Assembly (NCBI GenBank): GCA_013399895.1
Contig: VXBA01003442.1
Location: 321,098-385,097, forward strand
From: Serilophus lunatus
Lineage: Eukaryota; Chordata; Aves; Passeriformes; Eurylaimidae
Reading direction: 5' to 3'
Length of the DNA stretch: 64,000 bases
Part shown: piece by piece, positions 35,701-49,062 of the stretch
Layout: each line of letters begins with the position of its first letter
Position numbering within the stretch: the first letter of the stretch is position 1
Made by a program: the position numbers and the translations under genes
The notes under the pieces: generated by a model
The model's input: the letters and a program-made list of their open reading frames with translations, nothing else
What the model was told of the DNA's origin: nothing
Database searches by the model: none

Positions 35701-36430
35701 TAGGGTTTAGCTTTGAAAGGTACAGGCTTCAATGTAATTCAGATTATTTTGGTGCCAGGTAGTAGTGGGGCTGTTTTTCTGTGTAAGACAAAAGGCCTGG
35801 GAAATAGCAGAGATTTGGCCTCATGCACTAAGTCAGTCTGAGATTTGTTGTGTTTGCAGAAGGTTCAATTCTCCTGGGGTGTTCATTAAATTGTATCACA
35901 ATTAAATTAGAAACTTCTACTGGAAGAATTCTGTGGAACATCTATTGACTTCATGGGTCAAGAAGCATAAAAATGAAAGACAGCATTCTAGACTTGGCAG
36001 TGGTGGGTCATTTACCTCTCTGATCTTGAGAGCAAAATGAAAATAATTCATGGTCACAGTACTGGTATCAGAGCTCCTAAAATATTATCCTCTCACTTTC
36101 TTTTTAATGGCATTATTTTTGTAATTTCTTTTTATTGTCTCTTTTCAAAATTGGAGAATATATTTTTGCCTCCATTTGAAGTACATTGCTTCTTCCATAG
36201 CTTTGTTCATAGCTTTTTGAAGCATAGAATTTTGCATCCTATCTGCCACGAACATCTTGAAAATACATGTGACAGATGTTACAACCTTAGTTTTCAAGGG
36301 AAAGCACTTGGAACAGCCATAGGATATGCTTGAGGTCGCAAATTATGTCCAATGTGCAGTCCTCCAAAGAGTTTGGAGAGACAGACCACTAAAGACCCTC
36401 ATTCTTTGTGTTAGAGTAGACTAAATTGTC
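32701..36430. other. Gene-free AT-rich sequence
   Basis: No exon, RNA gene or recognisable repeat is supported. An AATAAA occurs at 34504-34509 without supporting context. Confidence 0.55.
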
Positions 36431-36437
36431 CCCAAAA

Positions 36438-36790
36438 ATCATAAAATCATAGAATGGTTTGGTATTGAGGTCACTTGGGACCTTGGAAGGAACCTTAAAG
36501 ATCATCTAGTTCCAACTCCCCTGACATGGCCAGAGACACCTTTCTCTAGACCAGGTTGCTCAGAGCCCCATCCAGCCTGTCCTTTGACAATCTCAGGGAT
36601 GGGGCATTAACAGCTTCTCTGGGCAACCTGTTCTAGTGCCTCACAACCGCCACCACAGTAAAGAATTTATTCCCAATATCTAATCTAAACCTACTCTCTT
36701 TCAGTTTGAAGCTATTCCCCCTTGTGCTGTCAGTACAGGCCCTTGTAAAAAGCTCTTCTCCATCTTTCTTTTAGATGCCCTTCAGAGGGT
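36438..36790 (-). mobile_element. CR1 LINE 3' end, minus orientation
   Basis: The antisense CR1 tail ATCATAGAATGGTTTGG is followed by GGAACCTTAAAGATCATCTA, CCAGGTTGCTCAGAGCCCCA, CCAGCCTGTCCTTTGACAAT and GGGCAACCTGTTCTAGTGCC, then the CR1 3'-UTR sequence to about 36790. It is the subfamily with the ATTCTATGATTCT-type 3' end. Confidence 0.9.
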
Positions 36791-38483
36791 GTCTCACTTT
36801 ATTACCTTGGATGAAATGCCAGCTCTTAAAATGATCTTCAGGAAAGGTGACAGAGCGTCCAATTGTTCCCAGTATCTGAGAGTTTCTGATTTGGGCAGTG
36901 TCTGTTGCTAGTCCTTGCTGGGATTTCTGCAACAGCAAGAGACAAGACAATCAGCAATATAAAATAAATTAAGTGATTTTTCATTCTCATTTAGTTTACT
37001 TTTGAGGATCTCAATAAAAGCCTGTTTGAGTCATTAGCCTTCAATTGCCAAACTGAAAATAAAGCAAGAAAAGGTCAAGAAAAACCTCTTCATTCTTACA
37101 AGTTGTAACTTTTTCTTCATGTGTGCTAATAAATCATCTTTTCTGTCTAGTAGCACTCAGCTACCTGACAGCATCACCAGCAATGCTAATTTCCTCAACA
37201 GGGTTCAGCAGTTCAACCATACTGGGTTACTAGGATCTCCTTTGACTTACTCTCTGTGGTCTCTTCCATCTGTATCCACTTAGAATAAGTGTCCTCTAAA
37301 TGCCCTGTTTTAAGACACGTTACCTTACATTTGCCAAGACATGCATTTCATGCTCTGCCGTGGTAGTGGAGAGTTACCCAAAATTTCTGTAGTCATGTCT
37401 GGTTGCAATTCTGCACTCGTTGTATGTTGTAATTACAAGAACCTTAATTTTAATTTCAAATAATTTTTAGTTCTAATTACAAATAATTTTTCAGTTGGAA
37501 CTTTTGGAACTATTCAATAGATACTCAAAGCATTTACTTGAGCAACAGTATGCAGTAACTCAAAATCGCAGAGATGTTTTATCATACAGATTCTAGAAAA
37601 AGTGTCTACTTATAAAACTGCAGCATTTACTGAAATAAGACTAAAGACTAAATACTAATAATATCTATTTATATTATTCTGGATGTTTACTTACATTGTA
37701 AAATAAATATATTCTATATTTTATGCCCATTACTGTGTTTGCTTTCCACGACATAGAAGGGGTGTTCACTGTTACAACAGGGTCTAAGTGTGGATTCTAG
37801 AGCATTCACAGGAAAGATTTGCTCCTGAAACTGCTCCAAAACTTTTGTTTATCCAAACAGAGAATAGTAAACATTCATCTCAGCTGAGGAGCTCACAATC
37901 AGAACAAACCACGGCTCAATAACAACTTTTAAAGACATGTTGATATTTTGTATTTAAATCCATTGAAGAAAACTAAAAACTACTACTGGCAAACAGGTAA
38001 CAAAAGAATTCAAATTTATGTTGATCTTCAGCTTGAGCTGCATTCAGTAGAAAGACTGCATTAATCTTGGCTGAATTTAGACCAGGTTTAAGCTGACTTT
38101 TAATGGTTATCTTTATTTTGAAAACAGATCAGGCACAACTACAGATACAGCTCATTCCCAATTTAAGTTTATTGTGATGATATGAGTGAGAATTTTTCTG
38201 AGTAAAGTTGAGGGACTGGGTGATTTACTAAGACTGAATTTGCTTTCATTGTATTTTTCCCTGGGTTAGACTTGATTACTATAAAGTGTAAACATTCTGC
38301 CAGCCATGGCAAAAACTCTCTGCTGGCATAATCCTATTAATATGTGACTAGACATAAAACCCAGCCTTTATCACAAATATGATATGTTGCATGAGGCAAA
38401 GGCTCTAATGTGCTATTTATACATTATGAGGTGCAAGACAACATAGGGAAGGATGGAATTTGGCCCTTAGTTTAATTTTATTA
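36791..38483. other. Gene-free non-coding sequence
   Basis: Nothing recognised. Confidence 0.5.
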
Positions 38484-38631
38484 GGCTTTTTGGTCGGTTG
38501 GTTGGGTAGGTGGGTGGTTGTGGTGTTTGGTTTTCTTGTTTGGTTTTTTTTGGTTTTTAGGGCTTTTTTGTGATGGATTTTTTTGTGGGTTTTTTGAGGT
38601 TGGTTGGTTGGGGGTTTTTTGCTTTATTTCC
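38484..38631 (+). repeat. Strand-asymmetric T/G-rich tract
   Basis: About 148 bp almost devoid of A and C on the + strand. It is made of GGTT, GGGT and TTTTGG units such as GGTTGGGTAGGTGGGTGG. It looks like a degenerated (TTGG)n/(TTTTGG)n microsatellite. Multiple short G runs could form two-tetrad G-quadruplexes. Confidence 0.85.
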
Positions 38632-41600
38632 ATTGTGAGACAGATTTCTCCATTATAACAGTTCCTACTCTGGCAACTTTTTTTTCCCTGTACTTATTTA
38701 TTTTTCTTTATTATTTTTACTTCTAGTTAGATCTACTTTTGTCTTATAAGGAAAGAAAATTAAAAAGCTGGTCCATTAGCTCACATTTCAGTTAAGTCTA
38801 ACATACATTTGCTTAGGGGTAAAAAAGGCTGAGGAAAAAAGGGAAATGTCAAAAATTAATAATAAATGGCATATAAACAGAAGCAGATTTTGTGTGATAT
38901 GTTACCCCTGATAAACTTGATAATGTTTCCCAAATGTGTTTCCTTGGTTCAAATCCAAATCTACTGGTCAGGTTTTATGTGCTATTTTTAATTTTACTGC
39001 TTAAAAAACTTTACATCATCTTGTAGGAATTCCCTCCTACTTCATAGCTGTATCTCGTTATTTGTAGGTTAAAATTCATCTTAATATAGATTCATATAAA
39101 ACATGTGTCACCACAGAGGCAGCAAAAAGGCAGATCTGGGTGGGTAAAACAAGCTGGATTTGTAAGGAAACTGGTTTTTTTTTTTTTCTTTTTAATGAAA
39201 TATGTTTTCCTTTGAGGTCACTTTGATATTGTAGACTCCAAGGTCTTTCCATTCAGTAAACTTCCCTTGCCCTTTAAAGAGTGAAATCAGAACATGAGAG
39301 TCAAACACAAACAACCAGAGACAGGGAGACCTGGAAATATTTAGGATCCACAAAAAACCTCTAGAACTAGGCAATTAACCTGGGGTAATTCAAAGTAGTT
39401 CAGCTCTTTGGAATACCTTAAAACAGAAATTGTCTCCTGTAAGCACTGCTGCACCTACTTGGTGCAGTTACTCTAGGCTGATAGTAGTGGAGATATTTTT
39501 AACTTTCTTAAAATATTAAAGATCTGGAAACATTAAAATGGACTGAGAAAAGAAAGGAATTACACTTCCAGTGGTACAGTATCGATATGAGGAAACAGAA
39601 CCCTATTAACAGAAGAGCTTTGCAGTGTTACTTGCTGCTTAGTCCATTAGCTAGTGGTTTTTCATCATTAACCCATAGCAAGTAGGAGATATATATGCTG
39701 CAAGTAATATCCTTAAATACCAAGTTCATGCTTCAGTGTCCCATCTTATCTAATTGCAATATTTTGGACTAAGTTGTGCCTGATGAACTTCATCATAAAG
39801 AATTTGATGAACTGGCTTTGCACAGAATGTGGTTACATATCATTGCTTCTAAAGAGAGGTGAGTCGTGAAATCAGGTAAGGGTGTGAAAATAAGAGCCTA
39901 CTTGGTCTATGTCATACCATGTCAAAGCAGTGTAGAAACAGAAAAGAACAGAAAGAAGTAGCAGAGAAGAAGCAGCAATATCAAGTCATTTTCCTCCATG
40001 AGGCTTTTGATACTACCTCAACACAGACAGCTAAAGAAATGCTGTCTAGATAAATCTGTTACAGGATAAACCCTGGAATGCAGCCACTCCAGCTATACAG
40101 GGGGCAGGGCACAGGTGTGAGAGCTGAGAGCCTCTTGATGCCTGGCACACTTCAGTCCCACCCTATGCCCCAAGAACTCAAGAAGGTCCTCTTACAGCTT
40201 AAGCCTTTGCTCTGTGATAGTACTGTTTTGGAGGCAGAGACAGAATAAGGGTGTGATTGTAGCCATATCATGCCAGTCAGCCCACTGGCCAGAGACTAGA
40301 CATGTTCAATTTATTAGTGATGAAGCTCTTTTGTGCAGACGCTCTGGATCTTCCTCCAGGTAACTGTGGTTCAAGATGACAGAGATGTTGGGCGGGGGGG
40401 GGAAAAATGGTTCACCAGACATGTTTTGCATTACATTGTAACTTTTGTGTGGTTATTCCTTTAAAGAAACACAAAAATATGTTAATTTGTGTTAAGGAAA
40501 ATGTTCATTTAAGTGATTCATTATTAAGTGGTATTATATAAAACTGTGGCCAGCTGATGAAACAGGAATTCTGTCATGCAGTCTAAAATACGATGTCTCT
40601 CTCATCGTCTGCTGAAACACCACAATTACTTTAAATGGTAAGAATTTAATCTGACTGAAGTTTGTGAACATTAAGGCAAAATACTAACATTCTACAACAA
40701 TATTTTTAAAGCTTCAATGGAAATTAATGGATAAGATATTCTTGCACTGGTTCTCACTAGGAAAGCCATCTTTTTGCATTTGTTTATCAGTTCATAGAAC
40801 AGGGATAATTATGCAAGACTAGAACATTTAATCAGGGGGTTAACAGAGTTTGCATGAGTACCCTGGAGTCTGAGATTACACTTATTTTTCTTCCTTATTT
40901 GAGTGCCCTTTAACTATGAGTGGTTTGCAAAAGCCATGAATTATAATTAATATAATCCAAGAAAGGTGAAGTATAGCATAATTGAATGTGGGTAAAATGT
41001 TCCTCTCGGTCTTTTATTCCTGCTATATAATCATTTTCAGCAGACAGTCAAAATAAGTAAGACAAAAACAACTGAAAATCTAATAGTTATAATCGTGGAC
41101 TTAATAAACATGGGTGCCAAACAACCGCAACATTTTGTGAACTTTTCTTTAACTCATTTCCATCACTCCTTACCTGGGGAAGAAAAGACCCTTCTTTCTT
41201 TCAGCATAAACTGTTGAGAACAATGTTTTTGAAGCACGTTTTATGGTTTGGGGTTTTGGTTTGTTTTTTCCTTTTAATATGCCTGTAGAATAAAACCAGG
41301 GGCATGTGAGTTATGGCTGATATAGGCTAAATGCTGAGCCATTTGACTTCCCCACCCTGCAGCTCACCTTGCTGCCAGAAGCCAAGGGTCTTGGGAACTG
41401 TCCAGAGGAACTGCCCATTCCTGGCCAGGCCTGATGCATCAGTGTGTTTTCAGTGGTCTGCAGGATGGCTTAGGGAGAGATACTGTGCATGCTAAAAGGC
41501 AGGATTCTAAGCTCCTGCAAAGAGGCCAGAGAAGCAAGCAGGACACAGCAGCAGTAAAAATCAAAGGAGAAAAATGGGTTGTGTATAGGACTGCGGGGGA

Positions 41601-43015
41601 GGAAAGCAGCAAAATATACAAAAAGGCCTCTGAGTGAGTTGGAAGAGGGAACAATGCAGCTTTATACAAACCATGCTCCATGGAGAATGATAAGTGTGCT
41701 GCTCAGAGCAAAGGTTTCCTCGCTCAGATGTCTATGTAAACATAATTTAGGAGCCCAAGTCTCTTCTTTTGCATATTGTTTATATTCTAATGTAATTTCG
41801 TTAGTTTAAATCACATCAGAAGGCAATTCTCAAAAAAAAAATCCTCAAACCCAAATATTTAAGCGTTAGGAAAATAAATTATTATCCCTCTGGCAAAAGC
41901 CTAGGAAGAAAAATCTCACATGCTGGATACATATAGTATTGCTCCATTCATAGTGAGAAGATAACAAGGGCAGTATAGGACACTAAATGAGCCTTGTACC
42001 CTGAAGTGTAGAAGTGCAGAGGTACAGTTTTGGAGTATCTGTCTATGAAAGGAAATTAATATAAAGGCAGAAGGATTTCTAGAGAAGGCAGCTGAGATGT
42101 CTGGTGAACTGAAACCTTCCATAAGGTTTACACCTGGGTAAGGTCTACTTCAAGACTGAAGAAAGACCCCAGTGTTGTGTTTAATTGTAGATGCACAACA
42201 GGAGAGACATGAAGCTTTCTAACCATGTTATTTAGGTTGTGATTTTCATTTGTGAGAGCAGATTTTTCATCTGTTTTGTCTCCTGCCTTGTTTGAAAAGG
42301 CAAAACCTGAAAGTTGTAGATGAAGCAATTATGGAGCACAAGGGTTACTACAGGTGTTACCTGCAGTAAGCATTGGCAACAGGTTGAGTATCGGCTCACT
42401 GACTTGTAGAGCAGCCTTCTATCTGTTTTGCCCTAATACTTATTCGTAACCCAACTGGAGAGACAACACAAAAACCACATAGGTATCACACAGGCACAAG
42501 ATCGAGATGGTGCAATCAGAAGTCAGGATGAATAAAAAAAACAACAACCCTTTAAAGGGAGAACTGCAATCTTTTAATCCACCCACAATGAGCATTTATA
42601 TTTAAGTACAGTACTTTGTACCTATCCTATTTAATCCTATTTTCAGTGAATTTCCCATTTGTCAAGATTTTGAACTCTATTTCTGGCTTTCAGTGTATTA
42701 GTGGGGTGCAATTGCAAGGTTCCTTTACAATGTCTGTGGCTGAAATGGCCCAGTATTCCTTGTTCTGGACTAGATGTCAGGTCACTTTCCCATCTACAAT
42801 TGCAATTTCAACTCCTATAGGAATGTGTCTGAGAAAAAGCATGGCCCGAGGAAAATGGGACCATTTTTCAGTAGCAAGAAGCAATTGAGTCTTTTTGTTT
42901 GATTCTCAGTCCTTCTCACATTGATATTACCTACAAATATATTGAAAGTATTCTGTAGCCCGTTGTCCATGAGTTTTATACATATATTGAACAACACTGG
43001 GCATTAACACAGGCC
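38632..43015. other. Gene-free non-coding sequence
   Basis: No supported gene. A poly-T run lies at about 39175-39187 and a G run at about 40392-40401. The 42620-43015 part has faint resemblance to an old LINE 3' part (interrupted AACACTGGGC-like motif) but is not callable. Confidence 0.5.
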
Positions 43016-43019
43016 TTTG

Positions 43020-43345
43020 CAAATCTTAGAAAAGACCTTTAAGATCATTGAATTCTGCTGTTAACCTGTTAATCCTGCTGTAAAGCACTGCCAAGTCCAC
43101 TACTAAATGACATCCCTAAGAACCACATCTACACATCTTTTGAAAACCTCCAGGGATGGTGATTCATCCACTTCCCTGGGCAGCCTGTTTCAATGCTTGA
43201 TAACCCTTTCAGAGAAGAAATTTTTCCCAATATTCAATCTAAACCTCCACTGGTGCAACTTGAGGTCATTTGTTCTTGCTCTATTGCTTTTTACTTAGGA
43301 GAAGAGGTTGACACTCACAAATCTTTTAGTACAAACTTTTCTTCT
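43020..43345 (-). mobile_element. CR1 LINE fragment, minus orientation
   Basis: Contains AGAAAAGACCTTTAAGATCA, CCTCCAGGGATGGTGATTCA, CTTCCCTGGGCAGCCTGTTT, CAGAGAAGAAATTTTTCCCA and CTAAACCTCCACTGGTGCAA, all antisense CR1 3'-region sequence. It is moderately diverged and ends near a GAGAAGAGGTTGAC motif. Confidence 0.85.
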
Positions 43346-46300
43346 GGCAATGAGCTATTGATTACTCTTAAGTATGTTAAGTAAGTTGGTAGTTTCTAAA
43401 CTGATAGTTGAACAAGTGTTGGATGTGCAATTTTAGGCTATCCATGGACAGGGGTTATATAGATGCAGAGATATTAAAAAAGTGTCCCTGACAACTATGG
43501 GGATTATATTCCCTCATTAGTCTTCAAGGGTGCTATGTCTAACTTTTAGGAACTTTTTGTTCTTGTCAAACCATCTCCTGAATTGCCACAAATCAGAATA
43601 GTTCTATTTAATAATTATCTCTAATTTATTCAAGTAAAGGATTTGACCTTACCAAGCACTGCTTTCTGAGGCAAAATAAAGGCAGTTTACACTTGAACCC
43701 TGTGTAACTACAGTGTGTTGAATTACAGGCTTCTATTTTTGGTGTTCAGTTATAGTACTTAAAAAAATAGTGGAAGACAGCAAAGATTTCAGTGTGAGTT
43801 CAGGATAACATGCAGGTTTTACCTGGCAAGCCTCAGCACTTACAGAACTACCAACACTAGAGGTAGGGGTGTCTGGAATCCCTGGGCATAAGCGGCATCT
43901 TTATCAGTGCCAGGAAAGCTTATACAGAATCTGCAGAAGGGGTTTTGTCTGCATTGGTTTTGTGCAAAAGTTTGGTCTCTGAGGTCAGGTTGTAGGTGCT
44001 GCAGACTTAAGGTGGCTCATATGCTCTGCATTGTGGTCCTCAGATAATAAAACAAGGGATGGGTACACCATACTAAGTTCCCAAACAGAAATATAATTTC
44101 ATCGTTGCACCCTCTATCACCAGTCTTTGCCAGACTGTGCAACAAGTTCAGAAAGTTTTGTCATTCCCATGAAAAACAGCTGTAGTGACACATTTTTGAA
44201 GAGAGAGATTTACCTGGGTCTAATGGATCATTTTTTTCAATTCTCGAGAATATTAAACAAAAAAAAATCAGGAAGTGGATGAGACATATGAGCAACTTCA
44301 CTACAAAAAAATCAAAGCTTTTACCTGATGAACCCCTGGTTTTGGAGGGAAGAGGGCCTACATGTATGAGTGTCAGCCAAGCTATGATCTTTGGCATGGT
44401 TTATTTTTAATCACAGACATAGCCTGATATCATCAGACATATATTTTCCTCTTCCTTAATATCCAATATGCAGATTAAGTCGAGGAAATGTGAGTTGCAT
44501 TTACACCCTCTTCTCTTGTAAATGAAATGTGTGTGTGCTGAGGGCAGGACCGTCAAGCAAATGCAATGAGATGAGGGCGAGTAACATGGCAGTTTGCATC
44601 CCTATACTGCAGGACCCGTATAATAGTTAAGCAACATATTTGGGTATATCTACTTCAATATTTTTAATTTAGGTCACAGTAAGGAAGTTTTTGAAGCAGG
44701 TCTCTGACCCATGTAGTGGAGATCTCTTGGACACACAAAACAACTACTTTGCCCTGATAATAAACCAAGTGATGTGGTCCAAAGTTCACTTCACACCTCT
44801 GGCTTCTAATGAACATTCAAGACATACCACCAGAATAGATCTGGCCTTAAATAAAATCTCCAAAATGCATATAGAGGGGACATAATGTCAGCACCATGAC
44901 TTTTGCTCTACAGATGTACTCCTTTTTGGCCACCAAAAATAAATTGGGTCAAATTTGTTGTCATTTAACACGAGTCAGTTTTAGTGTACTCTTCTTTATT
45001 GACATGCTGTTTACCACAATCAACAGGACATTATGCAATCAGCCTGTTCCCTGATCTCCTAGCAATCACAGGATGATGTAACTTGCGTCGATATTCACCT
45101 AGAGAAAAAAATTGTATCAAAAAACCCTAACAAAAATCCTCACAGAAAACTATACCAAAAACTAGCAAACCCTACCTTCCTTACAACCAGATGACTTCCT
45201 GCCTGTGAACATCAGTGAATAAAGCACACTGCTGTACAGCAGCTTACTTCAAAAGTAATTTGAGAAAAATAATCTTCCCTTTAAAACTACTGCTTCAGGG
45301 TTGCATATTAAAACATAGTCCCAAAGTCCTGTAAAAATTAGAATTCCTAGAAAATCAATCTGAATTTTTGCTCATGCCTGTAGATGTGCTCCGTTGGAGG
45401 CCATTTCACACAAATGACTTGAGCTGAGCTGGGATCTAGTTTAGGCTGGTCATCCCAAGAGGCCACAACCAAAATTCTCACTCGCCCTTTTCCCATGTTC
45501 ATTTCCTTATTCCTAACAGTTGCTTATAATAGTTTCCAAGTGTGGAAGCCTGACAAGCCGAAACAATTGAGAACTTTTTGCTGTCAGCAGCAACCTGAAC
45601 TAACTCTGCTTTATTAGCACTACACAGGATAATTTCTCACAGAAATTATCACAGTCTGTGAAGACTTTCTAGGGAATATTTCTAACAAAATCTTCTAGAA
45701 GTTGGTTTCACCATGAAATAAAGATGTTTCCCAAATTCTGTACTGCATATTCCCTGTTATAAATATTTAACAGATAATTATAATCTCATTAGGCAGTATC
45801 AGTAATCCAAAATTAATATATGTGCATAGAAAATTGCTCAGAGCAATGTTTTTCTGTAAGAAAATGGTTTTTACTGTAAGAACAGTAAGGAACAAGCTGG
45901 AGTTTCAACACATGGACAGAGACTGTATATAAAAAGATCAGATACTGTAATTTATGGGAACATATTATCAGGGCAATTAAAAATAAATACTGTGACTGTA
46001 ACTTTTATCAGTGCAGATAGCCAAATATTAATGGCATGATGTTATATAATACAGTAGTGTTCCTTGGAAAATGGGATAAATGTTGTGCAATTCCTCTACT
46101 TTCATTAAAATCATCAGAAACACATGGATGACAAAGCAACTGTTTTTTATTTTAATACCTTGACTGTGACTCTCTGAGTCATAGTTAAGAGACATTCCCA
46201 AGATTTCTGTTCGGCTGTACTCACTCAACCAAGTCAAATTCTTTGGACTGAATTCAGCAACTTTACACAAGTGGAAGTTCTGCCTGCTAGAAATTTCAAG

Positions 46301-47501
46301 ATCACCTGTGATTTCACAGCAAAACTTATGTGCTCCATGACCCCGACAGCCTTATTAAAGCTCATCTCAGGAATGCAGAAATCACAGCACCAGACAGTAA
46401 GCAAGTTAAAGGGGTTGCAGGAAGGAACTTGTAAGGCAGCAGTTAGAGAACTTTGCCTGGGTCTCAAACCTATCTCCATTCACAAATCACAATAAATTAC
46501 AAAATGTTTAAACCATTTATTAATTAATTAGAACGACACCCACTATCTGCAAAGTATCACAGAAAAATTTTCGTACGTACCACCAGTGCATGCCTTAATC
46601 TAAGCACAGGAGAATGATTGCATGCATCATACAGCATGGAAGTGCCAGCAACGGTTTGAGAACAAGCAGTGTAACATCATCTATTATGTTAACAAATTAA
46701 GGAATTGGGGTGTTTTTTGTCTTATTTGGGGGTGTTTGGTTGTTGAGTTTTTTAGATCAATCCATACAGCTTGTATCTCCATTATTCAATGAGAAGCATG
46801 CAATGCCAATGAAATGAATGCTAATGAAAGTTTGAATTTTTTTAAAAATCTAATACTGTATGTAAATCAATTTTTAAAAAATTTATAATAAACCCAGATC
46901 TGCCTAAAATGACTCTTCTGCACTGACATTAAGTGGCCTATTTATGTGCTGACAAAATCTAAATAAAATCTGATCATCAGCACTACAAAGTGCTTCATAA
47001 AGTTAGTAAGAAGAAGTTTGTGTGTTTTGTTAAATCAGGAAATTGCAGTCTTACAAAACAGAATAACACAAAAGCTGAAAACAGCTTTACCTTTTGCCTC
47101 TAGAAAGGAGCAATTCATCTCAACTTTCTGTCTTGGTGCTTTTCCAGTCCGTGTAATTGTCCTTTATATTAATGCTTTCTCGTTCAGCATCATAGTGTTA
47201 CTATTCAATGTAACACTGTGCATTCTTCATTGCCTACCTCAAGTCTGAGTATATAAACTATGAACCTTATAACACTGTGGACTCGAAAGCCTCCATAACA
47301 ATCAGTTTTGCTGTGTTACACTGAAATATTAATTTTTGTACTTTGTATATTAATTCAGGGAATACTGGGCACATCAGTCAAGGTCTATCAGGAACAAGCT
47401 CCGGCAGTTTCTCATTGCTTCCTGAAGCTTCTTTTTATGCTTCTGATTGATCATCTGCAGGTGCAACAATTCTGCCGTATGTGGACATTGAAGGCAAACA
47501 T
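43346..47501. other. Gene-free non-coding sequence
   Basis: No supported gene or recognised repeat. Open frames here are short and without family resemblance. Confidence 0.5.
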
Positions 47502-47631
47502 ATTACACAGAATTACACAGAATTAACAAGGTTGGAAAAGACCATGGAGATCATCAAGTCCAACCTTTACCTAATTTAACAACCTTATCAAACATTAATC
47601 CATCATCTCAGTCATCTTAACCGTCTAAACC

Positions 47632-47891
47632 AGGGGTCCTCAAACTTTTTAAACAGGGGGCCGGTTCACTGTCCCTCAGACACTGTCGGGGGCCGGACTA
47701 TAGTTTGGAAAAAAATGAATGAATTCCTATGCACACTGCACATATTTTATTTGTAGTAGTGCACAAAAACAGGAAAAAGAATGCAATATTTAAAATGAAG
47801 AACAATTGTAATCAACAAAACCAAATACTATTTCAATGTGAACTATGGGCCTGCTTTTGGCTAATGAGATGGTCAGTGTTAGGTCCCACAN
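47632..47891 (+). mobile_element. hAT-type DNA transposon fragment nested in the CR1
   Basis: Begins CAGGGGTCCTCAAACTTTTT, a hAT/Charlie-like terminal inverted repeat, followed by GGGGGCCGGTTCACTGTCCC and GGGGCCGGACTATAGTTTGG, characteristic of a non-autonomous hAT family. The matching right terminal repeat is absent. The element appears to stop near a single ambiguous base at 47891, so it is truncated or its right end was lost in assembly. No transposase ORF is present. I cannot name the family with certainty. Confidence 0.7.
47891..47891. other. Ambiguous base (N)
   Basis: The only N in the window, at the hAT/CR1 junction. It may mark a collapsed repeat or an unresolved base. Confidence 0.95.
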
Positions 47892-48110
47892 GTCCTGAAA
47901 CACATCCTGGGATGGTGACTCCACCACCTCCCTGGGAAGCCCATTCCAATGGGAAATCCCTCTCACTGTGAAAAAGTTTCTCCTGATATCCAACCTAAAC
48001 CTCTCCTGATGCAGCCTAAGACTGTGTCCTCTCATCCTGTCACTGGGAGCCTGAGAGAAGAGACTGACCCCTGCCTCACTACACCCCCCTTTCAGGGAGT
48101 TATAGACAGC

Positions 48111-48635
48111 GAGTTATTTATAGAGTTATTTAGTCCTCTCTGTGATTTATCACTATACCAGAAAAAACCCCTCCCAAATTAGCTATGCTCAGTAAGTGTT
48201 TGCAGGCAAAACACACCCTTATGCTGATGCATAAAAAGGGCCATGGATGTGGTATTTCTATACCTGTGTTAATGATGACATCTAGAAATGTTCTAAATTT
48301 TTTACACATAACCCTCTGTTAAATTAAACTCTTCTTGAAGATGGCTTGTTCTTCATTCAGTCCCTATGCTCTCTCTATCCCAATTAATTACATTATCTCC
48401 TTTATAATATTTGTACTTAATTCTTCATGATCCTTCTTGTTTCATTATCTGAAATATAATTGAAAGTGAGTGAAAAAATCCAGGTTAAACTGTAGCATAT
48501 TTCTCGCTTTCTAAGGAGATCCTTTTTTTATGTTTAAATGTGGCACTACTGCTGTGCTATCAGAATTTTTAGAGCTTCTTTTTTTTTTTCTTAGCAATGA
48601 GTTTGAAGCACTTCAGATATTTTAAAGCATCAATA
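48111..48635. other. Non-coding spacer between CR1 copies
   Basis: AT-rich; nothing recognised. Confidence 0.5.
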
Positions 48636-49062
48636 GGGCTACAAAGATGATCAGGGGACAGGAGTATCTCTCTTATGATAAAAGACTGAGGGAGCTGGAC
48701 CTGTTCAGCCTCAAGAAGAGACAGGTGAGAGGGATCTTATCAATGCCTGTAAGTATCTGAAGGGAAGATGCCAAGAGGATGGAGCCAAGCTCTTCTCTAT
48801 GGTGCCTATCTGTAGGACAAGAGGCAGAAACTGATGCTCAGAAAATTCCACCTCAACATGAAGAACTTTGTTGTGCAGGTGCCTGTGGACTGGAACAGGT
48901 TGCCTGGACAGGTTGTGGAATCTCCCTCACTGGAGATATTCAAAACCACCTGTACACAATCCTGAACAACATCTTCTAGGGAACCCTGCCTGAGCAGGAA
49001 GGCTGGAGGAGATGACCTCTAGTGGGCCCTTTCAGTCTTAAGCATTCTGTAATTCTGTGACC
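48636..49062 (+). mobile_element. CR1 LINE 3' end, plus orientation
   Basis: Contains GATGATCAGGGGACAGGAGT, ATGATAAAAGACTGAGGGAG, CCTGTTCAGCCTCAAGAAGA, TCCCTCACTGGAGATATTCA and the 3' end ATTCTGTAATTCTGTGA. It is nearly devoid of CpG. It aligns over much of its length with the CpG-rich copy at 1065-1345. Confidence 0.9.

Larger units (their letters stand above)
47502..48110 (-). mobile_element. CR1 LINE 3' end, minus orientation, interrupted by a hAT fragment
   Basis: The left part (47502-47631) has the CACAGAATTA tail repeats and GGTTGGAAAAGACCATGGAG. The right part (from about 47892) resumes with GGGATGGTGACTCCACCACC and AAGTTTCTCCTGATATCCAA and ends near 48110. It is the same subfamily as the copy at 31184, which provides the uninterrupted comparison. 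Confidence 0.88.

Noticed and set aside
38944..38960. GGTTCAAATCC, a match to a tRNA B box
   Set aside because: No A box at the right distance and no cloverleaf or SINE body around it.
42620..43015. Faint resemblance to an ancient LINE 3' part
   Set aside because: Too diverged to call by eye; would need a profile search against ancient amniote repeats.
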